Shown here one piece after another: positions 26,501-36,379 of a stretch of 64,000 nucleotides of DNA. Position 1 is the stretch's first letter; each line of letters begins with the position of its first letter. Where the stretch lies: positions 1 to 64,000 of IMG/VR virus record IMGVR_UViG_3300020193_000013; one strand, written 5' to 3'. This DNA comes from a virus. Below the pieces are notes generated by a model. It ran no database searches and was not told the origin of the DNA. It was given only the letters and a program-made list of their open reading frames with translations. The position numbers and the translations under genes are program-made.

Positions 26501-29500
26501 AAGTCCGCCAGGAATGCTTGTGTTTATAGGAACTGTGATTGTAGAACCAGAAACGCTTGATACAAAGTATGTGCTATTGGCTGGTCTGATAGATGGGTTT
26601 GATGCGGAAGCTGTAGTATCGTAAAGACCAATTCTATCCCCAGTTGATACATTATGTGTTAATGAATAAGTTAATGTTATCTTCCCGGATGGGAACCCGC
26701 CCGATGGAGTTCCATCGATGCTTATTGAATCAAATACTAAAGCATCACTAACAGATGACCCTGTTTTCCTCTTAATAGTAAATGAAGTAGGTGTTACTCC
26801 AGTAACAATAGCAGTTAAATCTTCATTATTACTTAAGAAATCTGAATATCCACTTATCATTACTATATCATCTGTACTTACAGCAGATACTGTAATTAAG
26901 CTAGGCTGAGTTCCGACTCTATATTGATATGTTACGTATTCTTCGCCGTTTACTCCAGGTGAAACGGATACCGTAAAAGCGCTGGTGCCATCCCAACTTG
27001 GAGTCCTTAAAGATTTTACTGGCAATACAATACCAACATCCACCGTATCGCTAACATCTATAGTATAAGAAAGACTTGTTTGAGTACTGTCCGATGGGTA
27101 TAAAAATCCAAACCTTATCAAGTTACCAGAAGGTCCGAAATCAGCGGAACTTATTTTAATGTCTAGCCCAGTTAACCCATCTTGGATATTATAATGAGCC
27201 TTTCTCCAAGCTTTAAAATCTGCAAAGTTAAAACTGTTAAATGAGTTTACGTCATTAAGCGTTAAATCAGATTGAGCGTCATCAGCACTAAAAGATGTTG
27301 TGGTAGGAGCAATAGTATTATTAACCGACAGCCTTCTAGCTACAGGCAAAGAATAATATTTAATTTTGCTGTCACCGTCTATCGTTACGTTTACAGAATC
27401 TTCGCAATCTAACTGGTATGATTTTCTTAAAAAGAATCTATCGCCAATCTGCGGTATACTTTGACCAGCTGTCATATAATTAGGAACAAGCCCTGTTATT
27501 ACACCAGTTAAATTATCGTAATTCTTAACAAAAACTCTTCTTAACCTGTTTGACTCTGAAATATTCGATTTATTTGCGATATCATATTGATCTAAAAACT
27601 GTATGTAATCAGAAGTATCACCCTTTAAATCAATATAGTTTAAAGTTGGAGTAAACTCCGAATTAACCAAGTTTATAGCTGAAACGGTATCATATGTAAA
27701 GGATGGTATTCCGTAAGTTAAATCATCTGTTACATTAAAACCAACATGAGAAGTTGTATTTTTAATAACTTGACCAGTTGACAGTAATAATGATGTAGCA
27801 TTTTCATCTGCCGCAACGCATAATATCTCACCAGTAGAATCTAATGTAGAAGTAGAAATTCTAAGCCTGCTACCAACTATATCAACTATAGAACCTAATA
27901 GCTGAGATTGAACTTGAGACTGCATCGAAGACAAACTTGCAGGCCCGGTAATTGAAACCTTTTGCATCGGAGCTAGGCTTCTGGTAAACAGAATTTTATT
28001 AATTGGAGGATTTGTTATCCATCCAGTAGTGGCACCTAAAGCATTTTTAAAGGTTAATTGACCCGGTGCGGCAGTTTCAATTCTCCAGAACCCCGCATTA
28101 GTTTGTAGTCCGTCAGAACCATTTGTCCAGACTAGTAACCAATCGCCTTCTTGTACTTCTTCAAATCCTTCTGGGTTAGCTGGCGTTATAATGTTTCTAC
28201 CATTTAATGTTACCGTACTGCCAGATATTGTAAATTTAATTTGGGTGGTGCCTCTAATACCGCTAGGAATGACTTCTGAACCACCATCCAAAATAAACCA
28301 TAAATTTCCGCTAGTTGAAATGCCATTTGGTAGTTCGCCAGTTAAAAGTTTGGCACGTGTAAATTTAGAACCAGCAGTAAACGAATCACCTTCTGGAGCT
28401 TCTTCGACTAAGCCCACCTGTGATGTATTTCTGTTTAGCGTGTAGTCAGAACTTCTACCTTCAGATATTAGGGCAGTGCTTGTATCAAAAATTTTAGTTG
28501 CTAAAGTGCCACCAACTATTTCAATTCTAGCTAAATCATTTAAACCTTTGTTACTGGCAAATTTGATCTTATCCCCGTCAACAGAAGCTGTTACGCCAGG
28601 CATCAAACTGTTAAGAACTTTCACCCAAACTTCAATACTTTCAGTAGAATTTACCGTAGATGTTGGATTGATTCTTTGAAAATCAATGTTTGTTAGGGTT
28701 ACGGTAATATCTTGAGTATTATCAATATTATATATTAGTGTGTCATTAGGAATGATGCCTGTTGACCATAACGACTTTGATTTACTATAAAGCTGAGCAG
28801 GCAACCCATCTTGGTATAAAAGCTCATCGTTTTTATAAAGCCTTAATGTAAATTCTTCATTATCAAATGGAAACTTTAAAGCTGAGTTTGCATTATTAGA
28901 TGTTAAAGTGTTTACTTTAATATTGTTTAAAGTAGGGTCTTTAGGGAAAATGACAACGCTTTTGCCGCCTCCTGCAGTATTAGCAGAAAAGTTTAAATTT
29001 GAGTTAGCGTTTATAGATGCGGCTACTTCCTGAGCTGTAGCTGCGGTAGCTACTCTAAAATCAGCGCTCTTAAATTGATGTATAGATGAAACTCCGTTTA
29101 CAGAAACACTTAAATAAGACAAATCAGCGATATTATAAGGATATCCTACGTCAGTTTTTAATCTAGCTTGCGCTACAGGTATATTCCTTAGTTGAAGATT
29201 TATTTCTCCACCTAAAGCTTCGGCTATTACCGTTTCTAATCCAATGCCGCTAAATATAGGCTCGTAGCCTGTACCGTCATCAAATACTAATGCGGCGCTA
29301 GAATCGGAATGGTTAACAACACTGCTTGATGTTGTAGTTTTAAGTTCATCTGGAGAGGTAACGTTTAAACTAGCGGCCTTAATAGAATCTGATGTACCTT
29401 TAGCCTTAAGCTGTTCATAGTCTTTAATTCTTTGCCTAATTGCTTCATCGTTATCAGCATCTTTACCATTAGTAAACGGCAATGGATTTGTAGCCGAAGC

Positions 29501-30268
29501 CGTAAACGGTAAATTTAAAGCTAATTGTATAGCGTTTTTATAAATATTTCCAATAGTTCCAGGCTGTTGACATACAACAGGTATATATTCTGATGTTGTT
29601 TCACCGTCCAATATTGTGGCAGATATTGTAGTAAAGAAAGAAACACTAGTGCTTAGTTGTCCTTGTGGAGTTTGAACTAAAGTACCAGCAGGTATAGTCC
29701 TATTATTACCTTGCCCCATAATTACAGTTTCACCTATATTGTGAAACTTAACTGTTGGAGAAGTTGGGCTTAAATTGATCGAATAGTAGGTTCCGCCAGA
29801 CTGAGGCGTGATAGAAGTGTACGTTAAGGGTCCTTCGGAATTATCGGTACCCCTACCTATATAAATAGTGCCTGCCGAAAGAAACTGAGAAGCATCGGAT
29901 ACATAAATTTTTAAAGAACCCGCAACCGGTGCTGGTTGTCCAGAATAAACATTTGTTTGAATTTTTTGAAAGCTTAAATCTACTATATTAATGTTACCAG
30001 ATGAAGGTAACGCTGGAAATATAGGTACATTTTTATCTACTGCTAACCTTTGAAGCGCCTCGCCTACTGCTCTATCTACCGATAAAGCATCTATCATACT
30101 AATTACATCAGCATAAGGTTTATATATAACCTGACCAACAGATTCTGCAAGCTGAGTAAGCGTAGAACCTGGGTTAAGATCGTTTACATCTTCAAGCCTA
30201 GCAAGCATAGAATCTATAATCAGACCTATGAGTTGCTCTCTTGTAATAAGTTGAGGTAGATTAGCCAT
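23564..30268 (-). CDS. Baseplate J-like wedge protein, very large
   Basis: 2234 residues, several times longer than P2 gpJ. The start has the gpJ signature: D-L-N-P-G-S-T-L-T-Q-L-A-E-S near residue 30, V-G-E-A-L-Q-R-L-A near 70 and D-A-D-N-D-E-A-I-R-Q-R-I near 270. The last 170 residues are the gpJ C-terminal part (V-S-V-R-I-K-T-D-L, G-E-S-V-S-L-S-G-V-I-A). Between them lie about 1700 residues of beta modules, with three chitin-binding-like units (W-S-N-A-T-T-Y-A-I-G-D-V near 1373; W-S-A-A-K-S-Y-V-I-G-N-K near 1833; V-S-Y-S-I-G-D-Y-T-L-Y near 1876). It builds the baseplate periphery and may bind envelope sugars. Confidence 0.85.
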   Translation of the reverse strand: MANLPQLITREQLIGLIIDSMLARLEDVNDLNPGSTLTQLAESVGQVIYKPYADVISMIDALSVDRAVGEALQRLAVDKNVPIFPALPSSGNINIVDLSFQKIQTNVYSGQPAPVAGSLKIYVSDASQFLSAGTIYIGRGTDNSEGPLTYTSITPQSGGTYYSINLSPTSPTVKFHNIGETVIMGQGNNRTIPAGTLVQTPQGQLSTSVSFFTTISATILDGETTSEYIPVVCQQPGTIGNIYKNAIQLALNLPFTASATNPLPFTNGKDADNDEAIRQRIKDYEQLKAKGTSDSIKAASLNVTSPDELKTTTSSSVVNHSDSSAALVFDDGTGYEPIFSGIGLETVIAEALGGEINLQLRNIPVAQARLKTDVGYPYNIADLSYLSVSVNGVSSIHQFKSADFRVATAATAQEVAASINANSNLNFSANTAGGGKSVVIFPKDPTLNNIKVNTLTSNNANSALKFPFDNEEFTLRLYKNDELLYQDGLPAQLYSKSKSLWSTGIIPNDTLIYNIDNTQDITVTLTNIDFQRINPTSTVNSTESIEVWVKVLNSLMPGVTASVDGDKIKFASNKGLNDLARIEIVGGTLATKIFDTSTALISEGRSSDYTLNRNTSQVGLVEEAPEGDSFTAGSKFTRAKLLTGELPNGISTSGNLWFILDGGSEVIPSGIRGTTQIKFTISGSTVTLNGRNIITPANPEGFEEVQEGDWLLVWTNGSDGLQTNAGFWRIETAAPGQLTFKNALGATTGWITNPPINKILFTRSLAPMQKVSITGPASLSSMQSQVQSQLLGSIVDIVGSRLRISTSTLDSTGEILCVAADENATSLLLSTGQVIKNTTSHVGFNVTDDLTYGIPSFTYDTVSAINLVNSEFTPTLNYIDLKGDTSDYIQFLDQYDIANKSNISESNRLRRVFVKNYDNLTGVITGLVPNYMTAGQSIPQIGDRFFLRKSYQLDCEDSVNVTIDGDSKIKYYSLPVARRLSVNNTIAPTTTSFSADDAQSDLTLNDVNSFNSFNFADFKAWRKAHYNIQDGLTGLDIKISSADFGPSGNLIRFGFLYPSDSTQTSLSYTIDVSDTVDVGIVLPVKSLRTPSWDGTSAFTVSVSPGVNGEEYVTYQYRVGTQPSLITVSAVSTDDIVMISGYSDFLSNNEDLTAIVTGVTPTSFTIKRKTGSSVSDALVFDSISIDGTPSGGFPSGKITLTYSLTHNVSTGDRIGLYDTTASASNPSIRPANSTYFVSSVSGSTITVPINTSIPGGLITSATLTNATFKVYTNVLGLSAGDLVMFRNIGASFSNKVYQVFNVGVGFFECTIDNTAGTFSIGAASRYDFQSYGADVTNASPISSVSRSGSTVTVTLSAAPPYTPSTGDLVQISGLNVQAWSNATTYAIGDVIKYNSLLYKSLQAANLNNQPDITPTFWTLTDESLEGVYIVTNTGPLTFTYKHRSTSGSCSATSGTASKMKSVAKLARCIGGSTDYLKIMSVGSTAQEVIDYAANNMNDIISISNNTGGITSASISVNTENSSSYLTGNIINYTTTKSSRKVVFTTSVVVPKGSTITVSGVSADYNKTYTVLDSITSGGGSLITCQSEKFSNVTSSNAVAGTYLGSLPYIMLYDGANSISTSDLTLNPQFNLKQSWVDAPEIGEEICIVAATKKHLYSLWNRLIVSGIKNVASIENSKYNEELQISSQLLGSLGSVEVIGGTANSSTVALIGSGKFQNNRLGLVNIPYQLRKGLVPGNWISMSQIIQEKKTNGFSDSTVIDVSTTSTIATVTISSGSGQFVTKRNISIDSTTLFKVERHGNFTAFIRINGTSPALYTAGVIEGDWVRIAGVLPQTWSAAKSYVIGNKVKYGISQLRYVSIQNGINQQPDVSPAFWKQYSDYSTSVSYSIGDYTLYGDRLWKALAINTPASPVTPGTDDTVWQKLEFDVGNYGIYRIVRTYGQDAFWVEGNLVEEVTQILDPADMTFYSYDSIMPGDILVVSGDVLGQKNTGQYEVLNDAVDGSSLFPQSSVLYTKAFVENAASKSLSNKVDQFFFLEKKPVKMYKKIVSVGPAEGDLANILVDSPELITRLSSSNGAYLTALNKLNYDTNIHHGIDGYQHYTGLMQEVNKVIYGDPTSSIQYPGVKAAGANVDIKPAIIKKITMSVSVRIKTDLSYSEVQDSVKAAIAGYIATLGVGESVSLSGVIATATNLEGVVSVVITDPTFALGSDLIKVNPDEKALVINPSTDITVTITGT

Positions 30269-30300
30269 TACATGCCTAATTAAATTTCCGTATACTTATA

Positions 30301-30308
30301 ATATTAAG
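30301..30308 (-). promoter_or_regulatory. Variant CTTAATAT element upstream of baseplate J
   Basis: Minus-strand ACTTAATATTATAAG, 32 nt before the baseplate J start, in the 71-bp gap after the LysM protein gene. One base differs from the TTAATCT core. Confidence 0.25.
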
Positions 30309-30339
30309 TAAAACCAGAAAAATTAATTAAATTAAATAT

Positions 30340-32928
30340 TTATACACTATTAATTGGAACAGTAGTAGTAACTGGTAAATTTACATTTGTATTTTTTGTG
30401 CCTACTAACAAAGTTAAATCTACTGCCGGACCCTTTACTTGTAAATTACTTACTAGTATACCAGTAAATCTTTCATCTTGCGCAAATAATTGATTTATTT
30501 GAGATAAATAATTTTTTGCATTAAAATCCGATATTGAAATGCCATCCTTTAATGGATTACCAAAGTTTGCTCTATGCAGCATGGAGCCTTGATAAGTAAA
30601 AAGTTTCATTTTTGCGGCCTGGCTTAGATTCGTTAAACCAATAGCTCTTGCTATGTTTCCGTTTGGTTGCAAAACTAGGTCGCCGCTACTACTCAATAAA
30701 AAATCAATTTTAGATAGTTGCGCAATACTATTTAACTGATCAAGCCCCGGACCTAAGTTTACTTGATCATTGTTAACGGGCTGCTGAGATGATGGTATTG
30801 CTATTAGCATTTGAGAATTAACGGTATTTGGTAAATACGCATGTATTTTAGCTTCGTCAATTAATTTGTATGCTGATAGGTCTAAGTCGCCATCAAAAGA
30901 AATTAAAAATTCTGTCTTTGAAAACTCTGTTATTTCTTTTATTTTAAGTTTTTTAGAAACTTCTGTATTTGAAAGTATTTCTACTACTTGACCAACATAT
31001 AAATTTTCTCTTGAGTCTAATAAAACGGTATTTTGATTTCCGTTAGATTTTAATATCAAATAGAACCCTTCTTCGTCTATATACGGGCTTTTTAACCCAT
31101 TTAAAGCTGCAATTTCAAGCCATCTACCGGAGTTGCCTAAATATTGATACGAAAGCGATTCCAAGGTAGTTTCGGTTGGAAATGGAACAAAAAATTTAGA
31201 TGTGGATTTATTTAAAGCTATTCCATTAGCAACAGCGTAATCAATGTAGTAACTGTAATAATCATTTAAACTGCTTTTTGGTTGATTCCTGTAGTAATTA
31301 ATTAATGTGTCTAAAGTTATAAGTAATGTATTAATTGAATTGGACAGCGCAACATCATTTAAATTTATTTTTTTGTTTTGCAAAATTAAACTAGAAACTT
31401 TTTTTGAAAAAATAGTTACCGATTTTTTATGTTCTTTAAATGTGTATATATTTGTTTGTCTTACTTTATCAACTTTTGCATTAATTGCACTTCTTGCTTT
31501 CTGATCCAAATCCACCTCATCCATGTCAATTAAATCAAATATTTTCCAATATTTATATGGATTTTTTTCTATATCTTTTGGTAATATATTTTCCTGAGAT
31601 TTATTGCTAGCACTTGTTTTGTTTAATTCATTGCTTAATGCGGAGCTGTTATCAGAATAGCTTCCATAATTAAAGTTATTTTTATTGGTTTCATCTATAA
31701 CAGATTTAAAAGTTGACCAATTATTTTTAACATGTCCAGATATAGACGAACTAAAGCTGCCATTTTTAAATTGATCAATAAAATCTGTTGCAGTTTTTGA
31801 TAAACCTGTTGCATCTTTAGATAAAAGCATTATCTCATTAATTGGACCTATAATATTTTCATATAAATCTTGATTGGCACAGCTTACTAGATTTTGTAAT
31901 GATAAAACTGTTTGTCTTAGACTACTTATTGTTTGCCTAATGGTTGAAAATAAATCAAATTTACTTGAAGCTGGCATTGAAGCTATTGTAAATGGTTCTT
32001 GAAGGTCTGTTGGTGATGCTGCTAGTTTTTTCCATGCTGTTATGCTAATTGAATAGTTATATTCGATGCTTCCAGGTATTTTTTGCCATCTAAAGTTGCC
32101 TAAAGTAACTTGAAAAAATTGCTTGTCTTTATACATATTAAAGCCAAGAACAACATTTTTGCCTCCAGCGCTCTTCTTTAATAAAAGATATATTTCAAAA
32201 AATCTTAATAATGAATGAAACCAGTAAAAACCAGTTCTTTTTTTAATTTTATCATCTTGAGAGTTTAACGGATAAAAATTAATTCCACCCAAACCCAAAG
32301 CCCGACTTATATTTTGAATTGCATTGGTTCCAGTTTGAACAACATTCTGTATTCCACCAACGGTATTACCTAGTCCGCCATACCTAATTGCATAATCCGC
32401 AGCAGTTTTATACCAAGGTTCCGATGAAGCAGCCGAAGACTGCTCATTAAAAATTGTAGATGCCTGATTTACAATTCCAGTAGAACCAGAAATACTTATA
32501 TTTCTTAATGGAGCACCATTGCTTTCTTCCACAATACCGTTTAGTGTTACCGTTAATTGAGATGCTGATGGTATATCCATGCTAAATGCGCTTGGTGGCA
32601 ACGGTAAAAATATTTCGTAAGTTTTCTTTGCAATAGTTAAAGAAAAACTATAAGGATAAATTTTTCTAAAATCATTACCATCTATACCAGCAAAAGCAAA
32701 AAATAAATCACTGGCAAATAACCCCAAATTACCTTGAAGTTCTTCAGGATATTGCCAAATTGAATTGGCACTATCAATAGAAGAAACATCAGCTATTTGG
32801 GATTCTTGAAACACTTTTGATAATGCATTGCCTGTTGCTTCTGCACCGAAATTTAATTTGTCATTAACTCTGCTAGTAGCATTTTTAGCTATTCCAGTAA
32901 TATTTTGATCTCCTGTAAATTTTTCCAT
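30340..32928 (-). CDS. LysM and gp25-like baseplate protein
   Basis: An 862-residue baseplate protein with two recognisable parts. Residues about 575-660 hold a LysM-like unit (T-L-E-S-L-S-Y-Q-Y-L-G-N-S-G-R-W-L-E-I-A). Residues about 735-860 resemble the T4 gp25/P2 gpW wedge family (S-G-D-L-V-L-Q-P-N-G-N-I-A-R-A-I-G, N-L-S-Q-A-A-K-M-K-L). The N-terminal 130 residues (Y-S-F-S-L-T-I-A-K-K-T-Y-E-I-F-L-P-L-P-P) are typical of hub-proximal LysM proteins. It likely links hub and wedge. AAGGAG gives a firm start. Confidence 0.75.
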   Translation of the reverse strand: MEKFTGDQNITGIAKNATSRVNDKLNFGAEATGNALSKVFQESQIADVSSIDSANSIWQYPEELQGNLGLFASDLFFAFAGIDGNDFRKIYPYSFSLTIAKKTYEIFLPLPPSAFSMDIPSASQLTVTLNGIVEESNGAPLRNISISGSTGIVNQASTIFNEQSSAASSEPWYKTAADYAIRYGGLGNTVGGIQNVVQTGTNAIQNISRALGLGGINFYPLNSQDDKIKKRTGFYWFHSLLRFFEIYLLLKKSAGGKNVVLGFNMYKDKQFFQVTLGNFRWQKIPGSIEYNYSISITAWKKLAASPTDLQEPFTIASMPASSKFDLFSTIRQTISSLRQTVLSLQNLVSCANQDLYENIIGPINEIMLLSKDATGLSKTATDFIDQFKNGSFSSSISGHVKNNWSTFKSVIDETNKNNFNYGSYSDNSSALSNELNKTSASNKSQENILPKDIEKNPYKYWKIFDLIDMDEVDLDQKARSAINAKVDKVRQTNIYTFKEHKKSVTIFSKKVSSLILQNKKINLNDVALSNSINTLLITLDTLINYYRNQPKSSLNDYYSYYIDYAVANGIALNKSTSKFFVPFPTETTLESLSYQYLGNSGRWLEIAALNGLKSPYIDEEGFYLILKSNGNQNTVLLDSRENLYVGQVVEILSNTEVSKKLKIKEITEFSKTEFLISFDGDLDLSAYKLIDEAKIHAYLPNTVNSQMLIAIPSSQQPVNNDQVNLGPGLDQLNSIAQLSKIDFLLSSSGDLVLQPNGNIARAIGLTNLSQAAKMKLFTYQGSMLHRANFGNPLKDGISISDFNAKNYLSQINQLFAQDERFTGILVSNLQVKGPAVDLTLLVGTKNTNVNLPVTTTVPINSV

Positions 32929-32938
32929 AAGTTTCTCC

Positions 32939-33622
32939 TTAAGTTACTTTACCTGTGCCCATTCCAATACCTGGAGAAGCACCAGCTCCAGATATAATAA
33001 CTTTGGCAGTAGATCTATTATGAACAGTGTTTACATAAGAATCGGCCAATATTTCAGCAAAATTTGGCCAAAACTCTCCATTAAAACTTGGAATTATAGA
33101 TATTATTGAATTTTTAATATTTAAAGATATTAAACCGCTAAATCCACCGTATTTTACCGTTCCCGTTCCTATGCAAATAGGATTATGAACAGAAGTTAAA
33201 ATTAAATCGGTAAAATAAACTTCTTTTATAGAATCTGCTATAGCTTTTAATATGGCCACTAGATACCTGCCAGAGTTGTTTTGTGGAGGCGGGTACGGTA
33301 AATGAGTAGTCTGTCCAAATTTTCTTATTACTTCAGATCTTATTTTTTCGTATGCAATTTTTACCATATATTCACTATCAAAATTTATACTTTTTCCTAC
33401 ACCAACTCCAGATCCACCAAGAGGATTAAATGCACCCACATCAAAACTTTTATATACTATCATTTTGGTTTCTTTTGCAATTCCGTTACCTAAACCAATA
33501 CAAAAGTTATTAAAATATTCTGGATTAGGCTGTTCGGCAGGGCCTCTACCGCTTAATTGCGAAATATTTTCTATCATTTTTTGCCTTATCAGAATACCAA
33601 GTTTTACCCCATTAATTGGCAT
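32939..33622 (-). CDS. Tail/baseplate structural protein, unknown
   Basis: The start at 33622 (MPINGVKLGILIRQ) is preferred to an in-frame codon at 33652, because the upstream gene ends at 33627 and AGGTTAA lies just before 33622. The 227-residue product is Gly-rich, with amphipathic helices, a P-Y-P-P-P-Q loop near residue 117 and a Gly-rich end (S-G-A-G-A-S-P-G-I-G-M-G-T-G-K). No family recognised. Between spike and LysM protein genes, so a baseplate role is likely by position. Confidence 0.6.
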   Translation of the reverse strand: MPINGVKLGILIRQKMIENISQLSGRGPAEQPNPEYFNNFCIGLGNGIAKETKMIVYKSFDVGAFNPLGGSGVGVGKSINFDSEYMVKIAYEKIRSEVIRKFGQTTHLPYPPPQNNSGRYLVAILKAIADSIKEVYFTDLILTSVHNPICIGTGTVKYGGFSGLISLNIKNSIISIIPSFNGEFWPNFAEILADSYVNTVHNRSTAKVIISGAGASPGIGMGTGKVT

Positions 33623-33626
33623 AAAA

Positions 33627-34370
33627 TTAACCTGATCTAACGTTTTTAACACCTATAGATGGAACACCAGTTATTAAATCAACTACAGGGTTTAACGTAT
33701 CTGTCATAACCGCACCAGAAGATCCGTTTATATTAACCATAGGTGCGGTAACTGTAACGGGTCCAGATGAATTTAAATTTGTAGTTCCGTTTGATTTAAT
33801 ATTTATGCTTCCAGCAGTTACAGAAGCGCTACCAGATACATTTATAGTAGCTTTACCTTTTACTTCAACGTTCCAAGTCTCGCACTCCAAAGTGATTTTT
33901 TTATTATCTTTATCTATTGTAATTTTGTCTCCAGATGCATCGTCTAGTATAATACTATTAGTATTTAATTGAATATTTGTTTTACCAATTAAAGACTTTA
34001 AAGAATAATTATTGTCTTTTGATATAAATTCTTCAATATTATTAAATCTTTTTTTATAATGCTGCCCCAATAACGGGTCAGTCTGACTCCCGTGCAATCT
34101 TACAGCCCCTATTATTACACCCAATGTGGTATCGTTATTTATAAAAGTAACTAAAACTCTTGAGTTTAATTCTAATATATGATCATCAAAATTATTAACC
34201 GAACCATATTTTTCAGACAAAATGCAATTTACTGGTATTTGCGAATAACTGTCTAAAGTTATTTTTACTCTGTAAACGTATTGATAACCATAAAAGTTAT
34301 TTTTATTATTTGGTGGAAAAATTTTTTCAACCACACCCAAAAAAACTTTACTGACATCTATTTTCTGCAT
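33627..34370 (-). CDS. Baseplate spike protein (gpV/gp5-like)
   Basis: A 247-residue protein with an N-terminal OB-fold-like part (residues 1-95: V-Y-R-V-K-I-T-L-D, L-N-S-R-V-L-V-T-F, G-V-I-I-G-A-V-R-L-H-G-S) followed by a repetitive beta-helix (N-T-N-S-I-I-L-D-D-A-S-G-D-K-I-T-I-D, then V-S-G-S-A-S-V-T-A-G-S-I-N-I-K-S). This is the layout of central spikes that pierce the outer membrane. No lysozyme domain is fused. Placed 3 bp after the hub gene, as in P2-like modules. Confidence 0.75.
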   Translation of the reverse strand: MQKIDVSKVFLGVVEKIFPPNNKNNFYGYQYVYRVKITLDSYSQIPVNCILSEKYGSVNNFDDHILELNSRVLVTFINNDTTLGVIIGAVRLHGSQTDPLLGQHYKKRFNNIEEFISKDNNYSLKSLIGKTNIQLNTNSIILDDASGDKITIDKDNKKITLECETWNVEVKGKATINVSGSASVTAGSINIKSNGTTNLNSSGPVTVTAPMVNINGSSGAVMTDTLNPVVDLITGVPSIGVKNVRSG

Positions 34371-34373
34371 AAA

Positions 34374-36365
34374 CTATTTCCCATCTTTTTTTGTTTTAGA
34401 TGTTTCATAGCTGATATGTGATAAAATTTTATTTTTTGAATTTGGTCCAAGAGCGCTAGAAAAATAAACTGGGGGTTTTTTATCGCTTTCAAGACCTTTT
34501 GAGTAAAGTCCGTTTGATAGTTGTAAAGCTGTTGTAAAAGTTTTAATTCCGTTTGAATTGATTGAACAATTATGTGATACAGATTCTATATGATATACAA
34601 TATCGTTTATTTGTACGTTATCACCCTCACAAATAGGTTCAACAATGCCTTGTAAACTAACGGAACCAGATAATTTTAAATGTCCATTAAACATCCAGTC
34701 AGCTCTTTTTTTTGTCCATCTGTTTAAATGATATTCTTCCCCTTCGCCGCTTGAATAAGTCAAAGAAAATGAATCTTGATGTACATCAGCTCTTAACCCA
34801 TTTCTAGTTATATCCTTAAAATCAATTATTGAAGATCTATTTAATTCATTATATTTTATTGCATCATTTGTAGTTTGTAAGCCGCCCATTAAATCAGAAG
34901 ATGTTGGATATATTAAACAAAAGTTTACTCTTTTTGATTCATCTTTAATTAAATTAACAGAACTAATAATTGAATTATTAATCACCCATCTGGGAAGGTT
35001 TCCAAAAAAGGTTCTATTAGATGCTAAATCAATTTTTTTATCTTCTTTTTCCGAGGTTGTATTTTTTGTTGGATCTTTTGCTAAGCTACGATTTGTTTCG
35101 GGGCTAGTTTCGTATGTTTTGTTTTCTTGATTTGTTTTATCTATATCAGACCAATACTGAATGTTTTCATCTACTGCACCATTTTTAAAAAAATTATACA
35201 ATCCGGTGCTAAATGGCTTTTCTCTTATTGTTAATGACGGACCAATACAATTGTTTGGATTAATTCTTAACGAGGTAAACATTTCATTTAAAACATTATG
35301 ACTAAATTGATTTAATATGTTCCATATAGATTCATTATCCCATAAAGGCATTCTCCATTTAACAAAACCTTCGGTTCTTATTGGTGTTCTCCATATTACG
35401 TTGTATTTTTGTTTATTTAAATCTATTTTTTCACCCTTGCTTGTAACAAATGTTTTTTCAAGCATTGGATTAAAAAAAGACCACGGCTTGCTACTACCTT
35501 TTGATGAACTATATCTTTGGATTCCACCATAAAAATTATATATTTCCCATGCTTCATTTGCTGTTTCCCTGCCTAAAACTTTAGATATCTGTGGCGGTAA
35601 AAATATGCTATCTGTATAGCTCCCTGGGATTCCTTTAGATCCTATAAAGTCTTCTCTATGTATTCCAAGTAAAAATAAAAAAAGCTGTAATACTATATCA
35701 TCTGGGCACTTTGAATTTACTGATTCAGAAAAATAAGAATCTAATTTTTCATTTAATTGTCTAAATTTTTTTTGAGCTTCTTGCAAACTAAGAACTGCTC
35801 CAGGACCTTCATTTTTAATATTATTAAATTCTGCCCCAACTAAAAGTTCATAAGTAAAATATACAGAATTTGCTAATTCTAAAAAAGATTGACATTGAAT
35901 GTTTTGAGTAACTGTTATTCTACCGTTTGGAGAAGAAGATAGGTTAGAAGATACTCTTAAGACCCTGCCAACAAACTTTAATCCAGAACTCCAATTACAT
36001 AAATCGTTTTTATAATCAGCGTTTAATTTTAGTTTATCTGCCAAAGAATCAATTTTAGATTTATCATTTGATATCCAAACTACAACCCAATCACCAGGAG
36101 ATATTTCTGATTCATAATTAAAATCACTAACTTTCATTAAAAGATTACATATTTTAGCAAAAGAACTTTTAGAGTTTTCAATGGTTACGGATATGCAATC
36201 ATTTTTAACTATCACACCACTTGTATCTTTTAACCCCGATTTATTACCTTTAGGGTTAAAGGAGGAAACTGGTTGATTAAATTTTACAAAATAAACTAAC
36301 CACGCTGGATTTATTTGGTGAGAATCTTTCGAATTAGATCCTAATATGTAACTTGGATAGTTCAT
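34374..36365 (-). CDS. Baseplate hub protein (gpD/gp27-like)
   Basis: A 663-residue protein. The early region (G-D-W-V-V-V-W-I-S-N-D, F-V-G-R-V-L-R-V-S-S-N) and the late region (G-D-N-V-Q-I-N-D-I-V-Y-H-I-E-S-V-S-H, T-T-A-L-Q-L-S-N-G) match the two tube-like barrel halves of gp27/gpD hubs, where one strand set carries G-D-x-V and I-x-x-V-x-H. The middle is a large insert. Its position between tape measure and spike supports the hub role. Typical hubs are shorter, so the insert is notable. Confidence 0.65.
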   Translation of the reverse strand: MNYPSYILGSNSKDSHQINPAWLVYFVKFNQPVSSFNPKGNKSGLKDTSGVIVKNDCISVTIENSKSSFAKICNLLMKVSDFNYESEISPGDWVVVWISNDKSKIDSLADKLKLNADYKNDLCNWSSGLKFVGRVLRVSSNLSSSPNGRITVTQNIQCQSFLELANSVYFTYELLVGAEFNNIKNEGPGAVLSLQEAQKKFRQLNEKLDSYFSESVNSKCPDDIVLQLFLFLLGIHREDFIGSKGIPGSYTDSIFLPPQISKVLGRETANEAWEIYNFYGGIQRYSSSKGSSKPWSFFNPMLEKTFVTSKGEKIDLNKQKYNVIWRTPIRTEGFVKWRMPLWDNESIWNILNQFSHNVLNEMFTSLRINPNNCIGPSLTIREKPFSTGLYNFFKNGAVDENIQYWSDIDKTNQENKTYETSPETNRSLAKDPTKNTTSEKEDKKIDLASNRTFFGNLPRWVINNSIISSVNLIKDESKRVNFCLIYPTSSDLMGGLQTTNDAIKYNELNRSSIIDFKDITRNGLRADVHQDSFSLTYSSGEGEEYHLNRWTKKRADWMFNGHLKLSGSVSLQGIVEPICEGDNVQINDIVYHIESVSHNCSINSNGIKTFTTALQLSNGLYSKGLESDKKPPVYFSSALGPNSKNKILSHISYETSKTKKDGK

Positions 36366-36379
36366 AAATATTTTTTAAA

